Part shown: in pieces, positions 1 through 6,142 of the stretch
How positions within the stretch are numbered: position 1 is the first letter of the stretch
Layout: each line of letters opens with the position of its first letter
NCBI GenBank assembly: GCA_027311485.1
Contig: DAICYU010000177.1
Location: forward strand, 1-7,787
Length of the DNA: 7,787 bases
Direction: 5' to 3'
From: Acetobacteraceae bacterium
Lineage (GTDB): Bacteria > Pseudomonadota > Alphaproteobacteria > Acetobacterales > Acetobacteraceae
Translations under genes and position numbers: made by a program
Notes under the pieces: model-generated
Seen by the model: the letters and a program-made list of their open reading frames with translations, nothing else
Database searches by the model: none
What the model was told of the DNA's origin: nothing

Positions 1-2
1 GC

Positions 3-467
3 TATGGCCGGGTGACCCTGGACGGGCTGAATGTCGCCGTCATCGCCCATACGCCGGGCGCGATGGCAGACGGCAACTGGTCACTTGCCGCCTATATCGA
101 TGAGCGTGCGGATGATGATCAGGCCGCAGCGCTGGGTGCGATATTCAGCGGAGCCGAAGGTGGCCCAATGGCGGCCTTCGCGCCGCTTGTCGGCAACCAT
201 CTCGGCGCCCGCAGGACCGCCATCACGTACACCATAAGTGGCAATGCCCGTTCGGCGGAGATTCCCGGCATCATGCATATGGCAGTGGAGCCGCTGGGCA
301 GCCTGCATCCGAGCGGCGAAATCTGGGGCGCTTTCGGACATCCGGTCGCACCGGACAGGCTTGCGTTCGCGGTTGGCCGTCAGGGCAGCACGTTTGCGGA
401 CCATGGCATGCGATGGGACAACTCCGGCCGCAACGGCCACTACGCGCCGATCAACTGGTCGAATTAG
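3..467 (+). CDS. DUF1326 domain protein, 5' end outside window
   Basis: The reading frame is open from the window edge (first full codon at base 3) and ends in TAG, giving 154 visible residues. The text resembles the C-terminal three quarters of DUF1326 proteins: LDGLNVAVIAHTPGAM near the start, then AAYIDERADD, GAIFSGAEGGPMAAF, a GIMHMAVEPL segment, LHPSGEIW, and a closing WDNSGRNGHYAPINWS. Family members run to about 200 residues and usually carry a Cys-rich N-terminus, so about 50 residues, probably including those cysteines, lie upstream. A GTG at base 12 is an internal valine codon because coding similarity continues to its left. The biochemical role is unknown. The DUF2182 membrane protein gene follows after 127 bases on the same strand, and the two families are often found together, which suggests a joint function, perhaps with a metal. 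Family assignment is confident; function is inference. Confidence 0.88.
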   Translation, partial: YGRVTLDGLNVAVIAHTPGAMADGNWSLAAYIDERADDDQAAALGAIFSGAEGGPMAAFAPLVGNHLGARRTAITYTISGNARSAEIPGIMHMAVEPLGSLHPSGEIWGAFGHPVAPDRLAFAVGRQGSTFADHGMRWDNSGRNGHYAPINWSN

Positions 468-594
468 CATTCAGCATTGGCATCCGATCGCTTGCAGGCC
501 GGATCGTATGATGCCGTGGTGAGGTGCAGCCCCTCCCGACCGGGCAGAACCGGCCGCTGCCTCCGGGCGGCGAACCGAGACAGGAAAGAAGGTC

Positions 595-1473
595 ATGGAA
601 CGCGCCCGGACCGATTGGTTGTTGATACAACGCAACGTTATCCTCTGCCTGCTGCTTATGCTAACGGTGGCATCCTGGGCGCTGATCGTCTGGCAGGCTT
701 CCGCCGGCAGCATGGACGGCACGGCCATGGCTTCGCCGACAATGGGCATGCGTGCGCCGCTGTTCCTCGCGACCTGGACCGTCATGATGGTTGCCATGAT
801 GGCTCCGGCGGCTGCCCCGATGGTATTGACGTTTCACAGGATACAATTTGGTAAATGCCAGCGTGGTGAAACCTTCGTCGCGACCTGGGTGTTCGTGGCG
901 GCGTACATGCTGGTTTGGGCGCTGTCGGGCATCGCGGCCTATGCCGGTGCCGTTGTGGCGGAAACCATTGCGACGCGCTTCGCGCTGCCATCCGCCGCCG
1001 CCGCCCGGATCGGTGGGGTGCTGCTGGTGGCAGCGGGTCTGTATCAGCTCACGCCTTTGAAGGACCGCTGCCTGACACAATGCCGCACGCCGATTGGTTT
1101 CATCATGACATCATGGCGTGACGGGTTGGCCGGGGCGCTGCAGATGGGATTGCGCCACGGCCTGTACTGTCTGGGCTGCTGCTGGCTTCTGTTCGTCGTT
1201 CTGTTTCCGCTGGGCATTATGAACATCAGCGCCATGGCAGCGGTGACGCTTGTCATCTTTGCCGAGAAGACCCTGCCCTGGGGGCGTCCGGTGGCGCGCG
1301 CGACGGCGGCTGCCCTGGTGGCCTATGGCGCCATGGTGCTGGCAGAGCCACGCAGCCTGCCGACCTTCATGGCGGAGGGCGGTATGATCATGACCACACC
1401 TGCCGCACCGATTGGCCAGCCGATGCACGAGATGAAGGGCATGTCGATGCCGGGCAGCGTACCCACCCGATGA
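595..1473 (+). CDS. DUF2182 multi-pass membrane protein, putative metal-binding
   Basis: This 292-residue integral membrane protein belongs to DUF2182, annotated in databases as predicted metal-binding. The ATG start follows an AGGA at 582-585, nine bases upstream. Hydrophobic segments lie at about residues 13-33, 56-79, 93-122, 138-151, 191-208 and 211-223, with a last one near 234-250. Family-typical text includes WTVMMVAMMAPAAAPM (61-76), YQLTPLKDRCLTQC (150-163), GLRHGLYCLGCCW (185-197) and EKTLPWG (224-230). Cysteines at 159/163 and 192/195/196, with H188 between, could form a metal or redox site. The loop after the first membrane segment (residues 40-52) and the C-terminal tail (about 264-287, with HEMKGMSMPGS) are rich in methionine, as in copper-handling proteins. 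That comparison is by composition only. It probably shares a transcript with the DUF1326 gene upstream. The physiological role is not known. Confidence 0.88.
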   Translation: MERARTDWLLIQRNVILCLLLMLTVASWALIVWQASAGSMDGTAMASPTMGMRAPLFLATWTVMMVAMMAPAAAPMVLTFHRIQFGKCQRGETFVATWVFVAAYMLVWALSGIAAYAGAVVAETIATRFALPSAAAARIGGVLLVAAGLYQLTPLKDRCLTQCRTPIGFIMTSWRDGLAGALQMGLRHGLYCLGCCWLLFVVLFPLGIMNISAMAAVTLVIFAEKTLPWGRPVARATAAALVAYGAMVLAEPRSLPTFMAEGGMIMTTPAAPIGQPMHEMKGMSMPGSVPTR

Positions 1474-1549
1474 GCCGCCGGCGCCGCCGATGGGCCACCC
1501 CCGCCTGTAAGCCGATTGCTGCCGCGGACGCTACACCGATACGGATCGC

Positions 1550-3064
1550 CTATGCCCGTGTCACCACGACCTTCGCCCGCGATGGTCGCGTCATCGCCTC
1601 CAGTTCAAGCAGTTCATTCAGTTGCGCCTCGGTCAGCAGCTTCTCATCCAGCACCACGTCGGCCACCGACCGCTTCTCCGCCAGCGCCCGCCGAGCGACG
1701 CGGGAGGAGGCTTCGTAGCCGAGGGCAGGAACGAGAGCGGTGACAAGGCCGATGCTGCCACGGACCAGGCTTTCGCAGCGCTCGCGGTCCACCTCGATCC
1801 CCTCCACGCACCGGGTACGCAGCGTCTCCACCGCCTGCGTCAGCATGTGCAACGAATTCAGCACGCAATAGCCGATCGTCGGCTCGAAGGCGTTCAACTG
1901 AAGCTGCCCGCCCTCGGCGCACAGCGTCACCGTCAGGTCGTGCCCCATCACCAGGAACGCGACCTGGTTCACCACTTCGGGGATCACCGGGTTGACCTTC
2001 CCCGGCATAATCGATGATCCCGCCTGAACCGCCGGCAGGCGAAGTTCCCCGAACCCGGTCCGCGGACCCGATGACAGCAGCCGCAAATCGTTGCACAGCT
2101 TCGACAGCTTGACCGCGGTGCGTTTCAGCAGGCCCGAGAACAGGACGAACGCGCCCATGTCGGACGTCGCTTCGATCAGGTTGACCGCCGGCACCAGGTG
2201 CTGGTGGGAGGCTCGCGACAACTCCTCGACGACCAGCGTCGCGTAGCGCGGGTCGGCGTTGATCCCGGTGCCGATCGCCGTCGCGCCCAGGCTGATCTCC
2301 CTGAACAGGCCGGAGATTTCGCCCAGCCGGGCGACGTCTTCCTTCAGGGTGGCATGGAAGGCGTCGAATTCCTGGCCGACGGTCATCGGCACCGCGTCCT
2401 GCAACTGCGTGCGGCCCATTTTCAGGACGTCGGCGAACTCGACCGCCTTGGCCTTGAAGGCGAAGGCAAGGTCGTCCAGCGCCTGGGCGAACGGTTCGGC
2501 CGCGAAGATCACCGCCAGCCGCAGCGCCGTCGGATAGGCGTCATTGGTGGACTGCGACAGGTTGACGTCGTCGTTGGGATGCAGCGCCGCGTAGTCGCCG
2601 CGGGGGCGGTCCAGCAGTTCCAGCGCGACGTTGGCGATCACCTCATTGGCGTTCATGTTGGTCGAGGTGCCGGCGCCGCCCTGCACAGCATCGACGACAA
2701 ACTGCTCGTGGTAGCGGCCTTCGACCGCGATCATCTCACAGGCCCGCTCGATTGCCGCCGCCTTGCCCGGCGGCAGCAGACCCAGCCGCCGGTTGGCCCG
2801 CGCCGCGGCGAGTTTCACCAGCGCCAGCGCCCGCACCAGATTGGGAAAATGCCCGACCGGCACGCCGGTGATCGGGAAGTTCGCCACCGCCCGCTGGCTG
2901 TGAATGCCCCAATAGGCGGAAACCGGCACGTCCGCCTCTCCCAGCAGATCGTGTTCCCGCCGTGTGTCGGCCGATGCGGTCAACAGCGGGCTGGGCGGTT
3001 CCTGCCCGGTGCGCTCACCATGGATTAACGGGGCTGGGATGGGCGCTGGCGAAGGCTCGTTCAT
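1550..3064 (-). CDS. aspA: aspartate ammonia-lyase (aspartase)
   Basis: The 504-residue enzyme reversibly converts L-aspartate to fumarate and ammonia in the cytoplasm. It belongs to the fumarase/aspartase superfamily: TSTNMN at 133-138, SQSTNDAYP at 170-178, GRTQLQDAVP at 217-226 and the signature loop GSSIMPGKVNP at 349-359, holding the catalytic serine (350/351) and Lys356. The text after the loop, VIPEVVNQVAF (360-370), and EGGQLQLN are typical of aspartase and unlike fumarase C or argininosuccinate lyase. Alignment from memory to E. coli AspA (478 residues) begins at about residue 36 (REHDLLG), so there is a Pro-rich N-terminal extension of about 35 residues. The ATG is supported by a Shine-Dalgarno sequence (GAAGGAAA on the minus strand, 3078-3071) that overlaps the stop of the upstream oxidoreductase gene. 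The spacing of 12 bases from that stop implies an operon and possible translational coupling. An FNR-type box precedes the operon. Confidence 0.95.
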   Translation of the reverse strand: MNEPSPAPIPAPLIHGERTGQEPPSPLLTASADTRREHDLLGEADVPVSAYWGIHSQRAVANFPITGVPVGHFPNLVRALALVKLAAARANRRLGLLPPGKAAAIERACEMIAVEGRYHEQFVVDAVQGGAGTSTNMNANEVIANVALELLDRPRGDYAALHPNDDVNLSQSTNDAYPTALRLAVIFAAEPFAQALDDLAFAFKAKAVEFADVLKMGRTQLQDAVPMTVGQEFDAFHATLKEDVARLGEISGLFREISLGATAIGTGINADPRYATLVVEELSRASHQHLVPAVNLIEATSDMGAFVLFSGLLKRTAVKLSKLCNDLRLLSSGPRTGFGELRLPAVQAGSSIMPGKVNPVIPEVVNQVAFLVMGHDLTVTLCAEGGQLQLNAFEPTIGYCVLNSLHMLTQAVETLRTRCVEGIEVDRERCESLVRGSIGLVTALVPALGYEASSRVARRALAEKRSVADVVLDEKLLTEAQLNELLELEAMTRPSRAKVVVTRA

Positions 3065-3070
3065 GGCGCG

Positions 3071-3078
3071 TTTCCTTC
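3071..3078 (-). promoter_or_regulatory. ribosome binding site of aspA overlapping upstream stop codon
   Basis: On the minus strand the sequence reads GAAGGAAA six bases before the aspA ATG. It overlaps the TGA of the oxidoreductase gene (3079-3077), so ribosomes ending that gene could feed aspA. It fixes the aspA start, since no other ATG lies in the first 110 codons. Confidence 0.75.
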
Positions 3079-4051
3079 AGCTGAGCAGCACTGCCTTGCC
3101 GATCACCGCGCGGTCGATGACCGCCTGCAGCGCCTCCCGCGCCTGCTCCAGCGGGAAGCTGTGTGAGATGCGGGGCTTCAGCTTGCCCTTGGCGGCGAGT
3201 GCCAGCAATGCCCGCATGTTGGCCTCGGCCAGTTCGGGATCGGCTTCGTTCAGCCCGCCGATCCGCACGCCGACGGCGTCGATACCTTTGATCAGCAGGT
3301 AGTTGCTGCGGATGTTGGTCGGTCCGCCGCCCAGGAAGCCCAGGATCAGCAGCCGGCCGCCCCAGGCCAGGCAGCGCAGCGATTCCTCGGCCACCTTGTC
3401 GCCAATCGGGTCATAGACGATGTCCACGCCGCGCCCGTCAGTCAGGTCCTTGACAGCTTCAAGGAAGCCGTTGCGGTAGTCGATGGCATGGTCGGCGCCT
3501 TCCTCCATGCAGGCAGCCCGCTTTGCCGCGGACCCGGCGGTGGCGATCACGTTTGCGCCGAACAGCTTCGCCACCTGGATCGCGGCAATGCCGATCCCGC
3601 CCGCGGCGCCGTGCACCAGCACCCATTCGCCCGCCTTTAGTCGCCCGCGCTGCAGCAGCGCATGATAGGCGGTGGTATAGGCGCTGCGGAACACGCCGGC
3701 CTGTGCCAGCGTCAGCGTCGGCGGCACCTTGTCGCATAGCGCCGCCTTGGCATTCCCCAATTCGGCGAATGCGCCCAGCGTGTGGCGTGACATCACCGCA
3801 TCGCCGACCGCGAAGCCAGACACATCGGGACCCACGGCGACAACGTGACCCGCTGCCTCACTGCCCGGGATGAACGGCGGCTCCGGCCGGAACTGGTATT
3901 TGCCGGCCAGCATCAGCACATCGACGTACTGCACCCCGCGGGCAGCGATTCGCACCTGGATTTCGCCGGTTCCAGGGGGCGGCGGATCGGCGACGTCTCG
4001 CAGGGCGAGAACCTCCGGACCGCCAAACCGTTCGCATATCATCGATTTCAT
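3077..4051 (-). CDS. NADPH:quinone oxidoreductase-like MDR protein (zinc-free)
   Basis: A 324-residue medium-chain dehydrogenase/reductase of the quinone oxidoreductase branch, which transfers hydride from NAD(P)H to quinones or enone-type carbonyls. From the chosen start, the GroES-like catalytic domain covers about residues 1-120, with PGSEAAGHVVAVG at 62-74. The Rossmann domain follows, with HGAAGGIG at 147-154 in place of the usual GxGxxG, as in zeta-crystallin/QOR enzymes. The zinc ligands of alcohol dehydrogenases are absent, as expected for this branch. The frame extends to an ATG at 4072, but the ATG at 4051 is preferred: it has GGAG seven bases upstream (4062-4059), and the text from MKSMICERFGGPEVL matches normal family N-termini. 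It is the first gene of a two-gene unit with aspA and lies downstream of the FNR-type box. Its substrate cannot be read from sequence; acryloyl-CoA-reductase-like or crotonyl-type roles cannot be excluded. Confidence 0.9.
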   Translation of the reverse strand: MKSMICERFGGPEVLALRDVADPPPPGTGEIQVRIAARGVQYVDVLMLAGKYQFRPEPPFIPGSEAAGHVVAVGPDVSGFAVGDAVMSRHTLGAFAELGNAKAALCDKVPPTLTLAQAGVFRSAYTTAYHALLQRGRLKAGEWVLVHGAAGGIGIAAIQVAKLFGANVIATAGSAAKRAACMEEGADHAIDYRNGFLEAVKDLTDGRGVDIVYDPIGDKVAEESLRCLAWGGRLLILGFLGGGPTNIRSNYLLIKGIDAVGVRIGGLNEADPELAEANMRALLALAAKGKLKPRISHSFPLEQAREALQAVIDRAVIGKAVLLS

Positions 4052-4054
4052 GAA

Positions 4055-4062
4055 CTTTCTCC
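4055..4062 (-). promoter_or_regulatory. ribosome binding site selecting the oxidoreductase start at 4051
   Basis: The minus strand reads GGAGAAAG here, with seven bases between GGAG and the ATG at 4051-4049. The longer alternative starting at 4072 has no purine-rich element at a proper distance, so the shorter protein is favoured. Confidence 0.7.
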
Positions 4063-4122
4063 GCGATAACATTTCGAGTTGGATAGGGGCGAAAAACCGG
4101 CCTTTCAGGCAAAGGGCGACCC

Positions 4123-4136
4123 TTGATCCAGATCAA
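4123..4136. promoter_or_regulatory. FNR/Anr/Dnr-type binding box in divergent promoter region
   Basis: The 14 bases TTGATCCAGATCAA match the FNR consensus TTGAT-N4-ATCAA without a mismatch, and the palindrome extends one pair inward (TTGATC/GATCAA). The centre lies about 78 bases from the oxidoreductase start (4051) and about 84 bases from the GTG of the Crp/Fnr gene (4214). Either side therefore allows a class II position (box near -41.5) with a short leader. I see no convincing -10 hexamer on either side, so the direction and sign of control are open. The adjacent regulator carries the residues expected to read this site. Confidence 0.8.
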
Positions 4137-4161
4137 AACAGCTCCCTAAAAAGAGTCGCCT

Positions 4162-4193
4162 GCTCTTCCCGCAGCCCGCTGTTCTTCCCGAAG
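4162..4193 (+). repeat. short direct repeat in the leader of the Crp/Fnr gene
   Basis: Two 13-base copies, GCTCTTCCCGCAG (4162-4174) and GTTCTTCCCGAAG (4181-4193), match at 11 of 13 positions and are offset by 19 bases. They lie between the FNR-type box and the GTG start, in a pyrimidine-rich stretch. They may be chance or part of a leader or operator; nothing in the sequence assigns a role. Confidence 0.4.
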
Positions 4194-4213
4194 CGTATCG
4201 AGGACCGCCTGAA

Positions 4214-4957
4214 GTGTCATTGTCGGACCAGGATGTATCGATCTACCTCCCGGCCAAACGGGTCGCCAATGCCGAGGTTATGCAGGCCCTGCGCACGATC
4301 CCGCTGCTCGGACAACTGGGTGATCGGGTGCTGGACCGTATCGCGGCGTTTTCCCGATTGGTCGCGATCGACTCGGATATCGAGCTTTACCGCCAGGGGG
4401 AACCCGCCAGTCACCTGTACGTCGTGATCAACGGGCAGGTTGCCGGCTTCAACGTCGCCTCGAACGGCAACACCACGATCATTGACGTCATCCACGCCGG
4501 CCAGACGCTGGGCCTTGCCACCGTGCTGGCCCGGCTGCCACGCATGATGGGCGTCCGTACGGTCGCCGACAGCCTGCTGCTGCAGATCGAAGCCGAGGGG
4601 CTGCTGGCGCTGATCGAGGAGGAGCCGTCACTCGTGGCTGTCCTGCTGCGGGCCGAGGCCAACGAATTCAGCGCCCTTGTGCAACAGGTCTGCGACCTGA
4701 AGCTGCGCACCACGGCGCAGCGCCTGGGCTGCTATCTGTTGTCGCTGTCGAAGGAACGCTACGGCAACACATCCGCGCTGCGGCTGCCCTTCGACAAGCG
4801 CCTGCTCGCCGCCCGCCTCGGCTGCCGGCAGGAGAACCTGTCGCGCGCCTTCGCGGCCCTGCGCCATTGCGGTGTGGAAACACACGGGGCGCGGGTCATT
4901 CTGCACGACATTGCCCGGCTGCGGGCCTATGCTGAACCGGATGAACTGCCGGCCTGA
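4214..4957 (+). CDS. Crp/Fnr-family transcriptional regulator
   Basis: A 247-residue regulator with an N-terminal cyclic-nucleotide-binding-like beta roll (about 28-125; HLYVVINGQVAGF at 67-79), a long dimerisation helix (about 130-165) and a C-terminal winged helix (about 165-235). The helix-turn-helix lies near 197-217, with LGCRQENLSRAF holding E207, S210 and R211. These match E209, S212 and R213, the DNA-reading residues of E. coli FNR, and predict recognition of TTGAT half-sites, one of which pair lies 78 bases upstream. The N-terminal cysteine cluster that holds the 4Fe-4S centre in FNR is missing: the only cysteines are at 160, 173, 204 and 219, so oxygen sensing by that route is unlikely. 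A Dnr/NnrR-like nitric-oxide or redox sensor is possible. The GTG start has GAGGA (4200-4204) upstream. It is divergent from the oxidoreductase-aspA operon, probably controlling it, itself, or both. The 3' end overlaps the DUF2891 gene by 31 bases. Confidence 0.92.
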   Translation: MSLSDQDVSIYLPAKRVANAEVMQALRTIPLLGQLGDRVLDRIAAFSRLVAIDSDIELYRQGEPASHLYVVINGQVAGFNVASNGNTTIIDVIHAGQTLGLATVLARLPRMMGVRTVADSLLLQIEAEGLLALIEEEPSLVAVLLRAEANEFSALVQQVCDLKLRTTAQRLGCYLLSLSKERYGNTSALRLPFDKRLLAARLGCRQENLSRAFAALRHCGVETHGARVILHDIARLRAYAEPDELPA

Positions 4958-5937
4958 TCAAGCGCCAGCACCGCGAAACTCGCGAGCCAGTGGGACCCCA
5001 TGTAATCGCCGCCGACATGCGGCAGGCTGGCGTCGATATGCGCCTGCGCCACCGCCTGGATCGCCGCCGGGTCCTTCGTAAACCGCGCCAATGACCGCCA
5101 GCACCATGCTCGGCTGAGGTTCAGGCCATCCAGATGGGCGATCTTGCCGTCACTGCGATCCGTCACTCCGGCCGGAGTGAACAGCGCGGCTGGCTGGCGC
5201 TGCGCGATCTCCGGCAGGAACCGCCCGAACCAGGTCCGGAACGCCGATTCCGGCAGCACGACGCGCATGCACTCGGCTTCGATCAGCGCCGGTGACAGGA
5301 AATCGTCGCCACTCGGCTCCCACGCCTGGCACCCGGTGTCCTGCCCGTACCAGGCCAGCGCCGCCGCGGCCAGTCGCGATTGCAGGTCCGGGTCCTGGTA
5401 GTCCAGCGCCAGACGGACCGCGAAGGCAGTGTTGGTGTGCACGCCGGCACGGACGGGGTACTGCGCGCGCGGCAGGAAAGCGGTGAAACGGTCGGCGAAG
5501 CGTGTGGCGAGCGGACGCAATGCGGCGGCCCAGCCCTGCCCTTCCGCCGACCGGTGCAATGCCAGCTCTGCTGCCAGTTTCAGCAGCCAGGCCCAGCCAT
5601 ACGGCCGCTCGAACCCCGCGGCGGCGGGGCGGTCCAGATAGGTGCACTCCCCGGCGATCCGGTCCGCCACCAGATGCGAGTCGAACAGGCTGCGGATCGC
5701 GGCGACCTGCGGCATGGCCGGAAAGCGGCGGTACAAGGTTGCCAGCAGCCAGTAGCCGTGCACGCAGGAATGCCAATCGAAGCTGCCGTAGAACACCGGA
5801 TGCAGCGCACGCGGCCCCAGCGCATCGGCCGCGCCGGCCAGGACATGATCCAGCTTGTTCGGATATTCCTGCGTGACATGCCCAAGGGCGATGGCCGCAA
5901 ACCGCGCCGCATGATCCTGCGTTAGATGGGGTGTCAG
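4927..5937 (-). CDS. DUF2891 family protein, probable CTG start
   Basis: A 336-residue protein recognisable as DUF2891 by YPNKLDHVL (25-33), HPVFYGSFDWHSCVHGYW (46-63), RPYGWAWLLKLAAEL (111-125), GVHTNTAF (165-172), EPSGDDFLSPAL (207-218), HLDGLNLSRAWCW (268-280) and GDYMGSHWLASFA (310-322). The many conserved Trp, His and acidic residues and the helical repeat-like pattern recall alpha/alpha-toroid enzymes, but no activity is established and none is claimed. No signal peptide is seen from this start. There is no in-frame ATG or GTG near the family N-terminus. A perfect TAAGGAGG (5951-5944) lies six bases before a CTG at 5937-5935, whose following residues TPHLTQDHAARFA agree with usual family N-termini. 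ATT at 5940 (three-base spacing) and TTG at 6072, 6012 or 6006 are weaker. The gene faces away from emrA and converges on the Crp/Fnr gene. Confidence 0.88.
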   Translation of the reverse strand: MTPHLTQDHAARFAAIALGHVTQEYPNKLDHVLAGAADALGPRALHPVFYGSFDWHSCVHGYWLLATLYRRFPAMPQVAAIRSLFDSHLVADRIAGECTYLDRPAAAGFERPYGWAWLLKLAAELALHRSAEGQGWAAALRPLATRFADRFTAFLPRAQYPVRAGVHTNTAFAVRLALDYQDPDLQSRLAAAALAWYGQDTGCQAWEPSGDDFLSPALIEAECMRVVLPESAFRTWFGRFLPEIAQRQPAALFTPAGVTDRSDGKIAHLDGLNLSRAWCWRSLARFTKDPAAIQAVAQAHIDASLPHVGGDYMGSHWLASFAVLALDQAGSSSGSA

Positions 5938-5943
5938 AATCGT

Positions 5944-5951
5944 CCTCCTTA
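5944..5951 (-). promoter_or_regulatory. perfect Shine-Dalgarno before the DUF2891 gene
   Basis: The minus strand reads TAAGGAGG, complementary to the 16S rRNA 3' end across the core. Six bases separate it from CTG (5937) and three from ATT (5940). It lies inside the longer open frame reaching back to 6072, which argues that translation starts here and not upstream. Confidence 0.75.
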
Positions 5952-6088
5952 CCGGCGTGCGCTCTAAGGCGTCCTGCGTGAACGTTGGATCGTGGACCCG
6001 CGACAATGACAAATCCAGTTGATGAGTACCGTGCGTGAGACAGCTTAGCCCTTGCCATGCTGCATAGCACAAAGCCTTGCGACAGAGG

Positions 6089-6121
6089 GATAAGAAGCTA
6101 GCTTACTATCAGCTTTCTATA
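6089..6121. promoter_or_regulatory. three-copy 11-bp operator-like motif upstream of emrA
   Basis: Three contiguous 11-mers share the pattern AGCTTnCTATC: AGCTTCTTATC on the minus strand (6099-6089), AGCTTACTATC (6100-6110) and AGCTTTCTATA (6111-6121). The first two form an inverted repeat agreeing at 9 of 11 pairs with a perfect AAGCTAGCTT core (6095-6104). The last two form a tandem repeat agreeing at 9 of 11. A TATATG at 6118-6123 could be the -10 of the emrA promoter, putting the motifs over the promoter, as expected for a repressor such as the MarR or TetR types that usually govern EmrAB pumps. No regulator gene lies next to it in the window. The region may also serve the divergent DUF2891 gene. 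Confidence 0.6.
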
Positions 6122-6142
6122 TGATTGCAGGTCGCACTACCC

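Noticed and set aside
468..594. Structured element or small gene between the DUF1326 and DUF2182 genes
   Set aside because: Only a weak GCCGC/GCGGC stem (553-571) and a 7-base tandem AGCATT repeat (466-479) are visible; neither is beyond chance.
622..635. TTGATACAACGCAA as a second FNR-like box
   Set aside because: The right half does not match ATCAA and the site lies inside the DUF2182 coding sequence.
1474..1549. Possible bidirectional terminator between the DUF2182 and aspA gene ends
   Set aside because: GC-rich short palindromes (around GCCGCCGGCGCC) are present, but there is no stable stem with a T-run on either strand.
1470..1718. Small frame overlapping the end of the DUF2182 gene and the end of aspA
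   Set aside because: It overlaps the DUF2182 stop in an attractive ATGA arrangement, but the Ser/Arg-rich text is largely antisense to aspA and resembles nothing.
2198..3028. Open frame on the plus strand (276 codons) opposite aspA
   Set aside because: Antisense shadow of a well-conserved enzyme gene; Gln/Arg/Val-rich text with no domain and no ribosome site.
4052..4072. Upstream ATG at 4072 as start of the oxidoreductase
   Set aside because: No ribosome site precedes it, while the ATG at 4051 has GGAG at a seven-base spacing and matches family N-termini.
5150..6070. Second minus-strand frame (306 codons) overlapping the DUF2891 gene
   Set aside because: The conserved DUF2891 motifs lie in the other frame; this one is Arg/Ala/Gly-rich noise.
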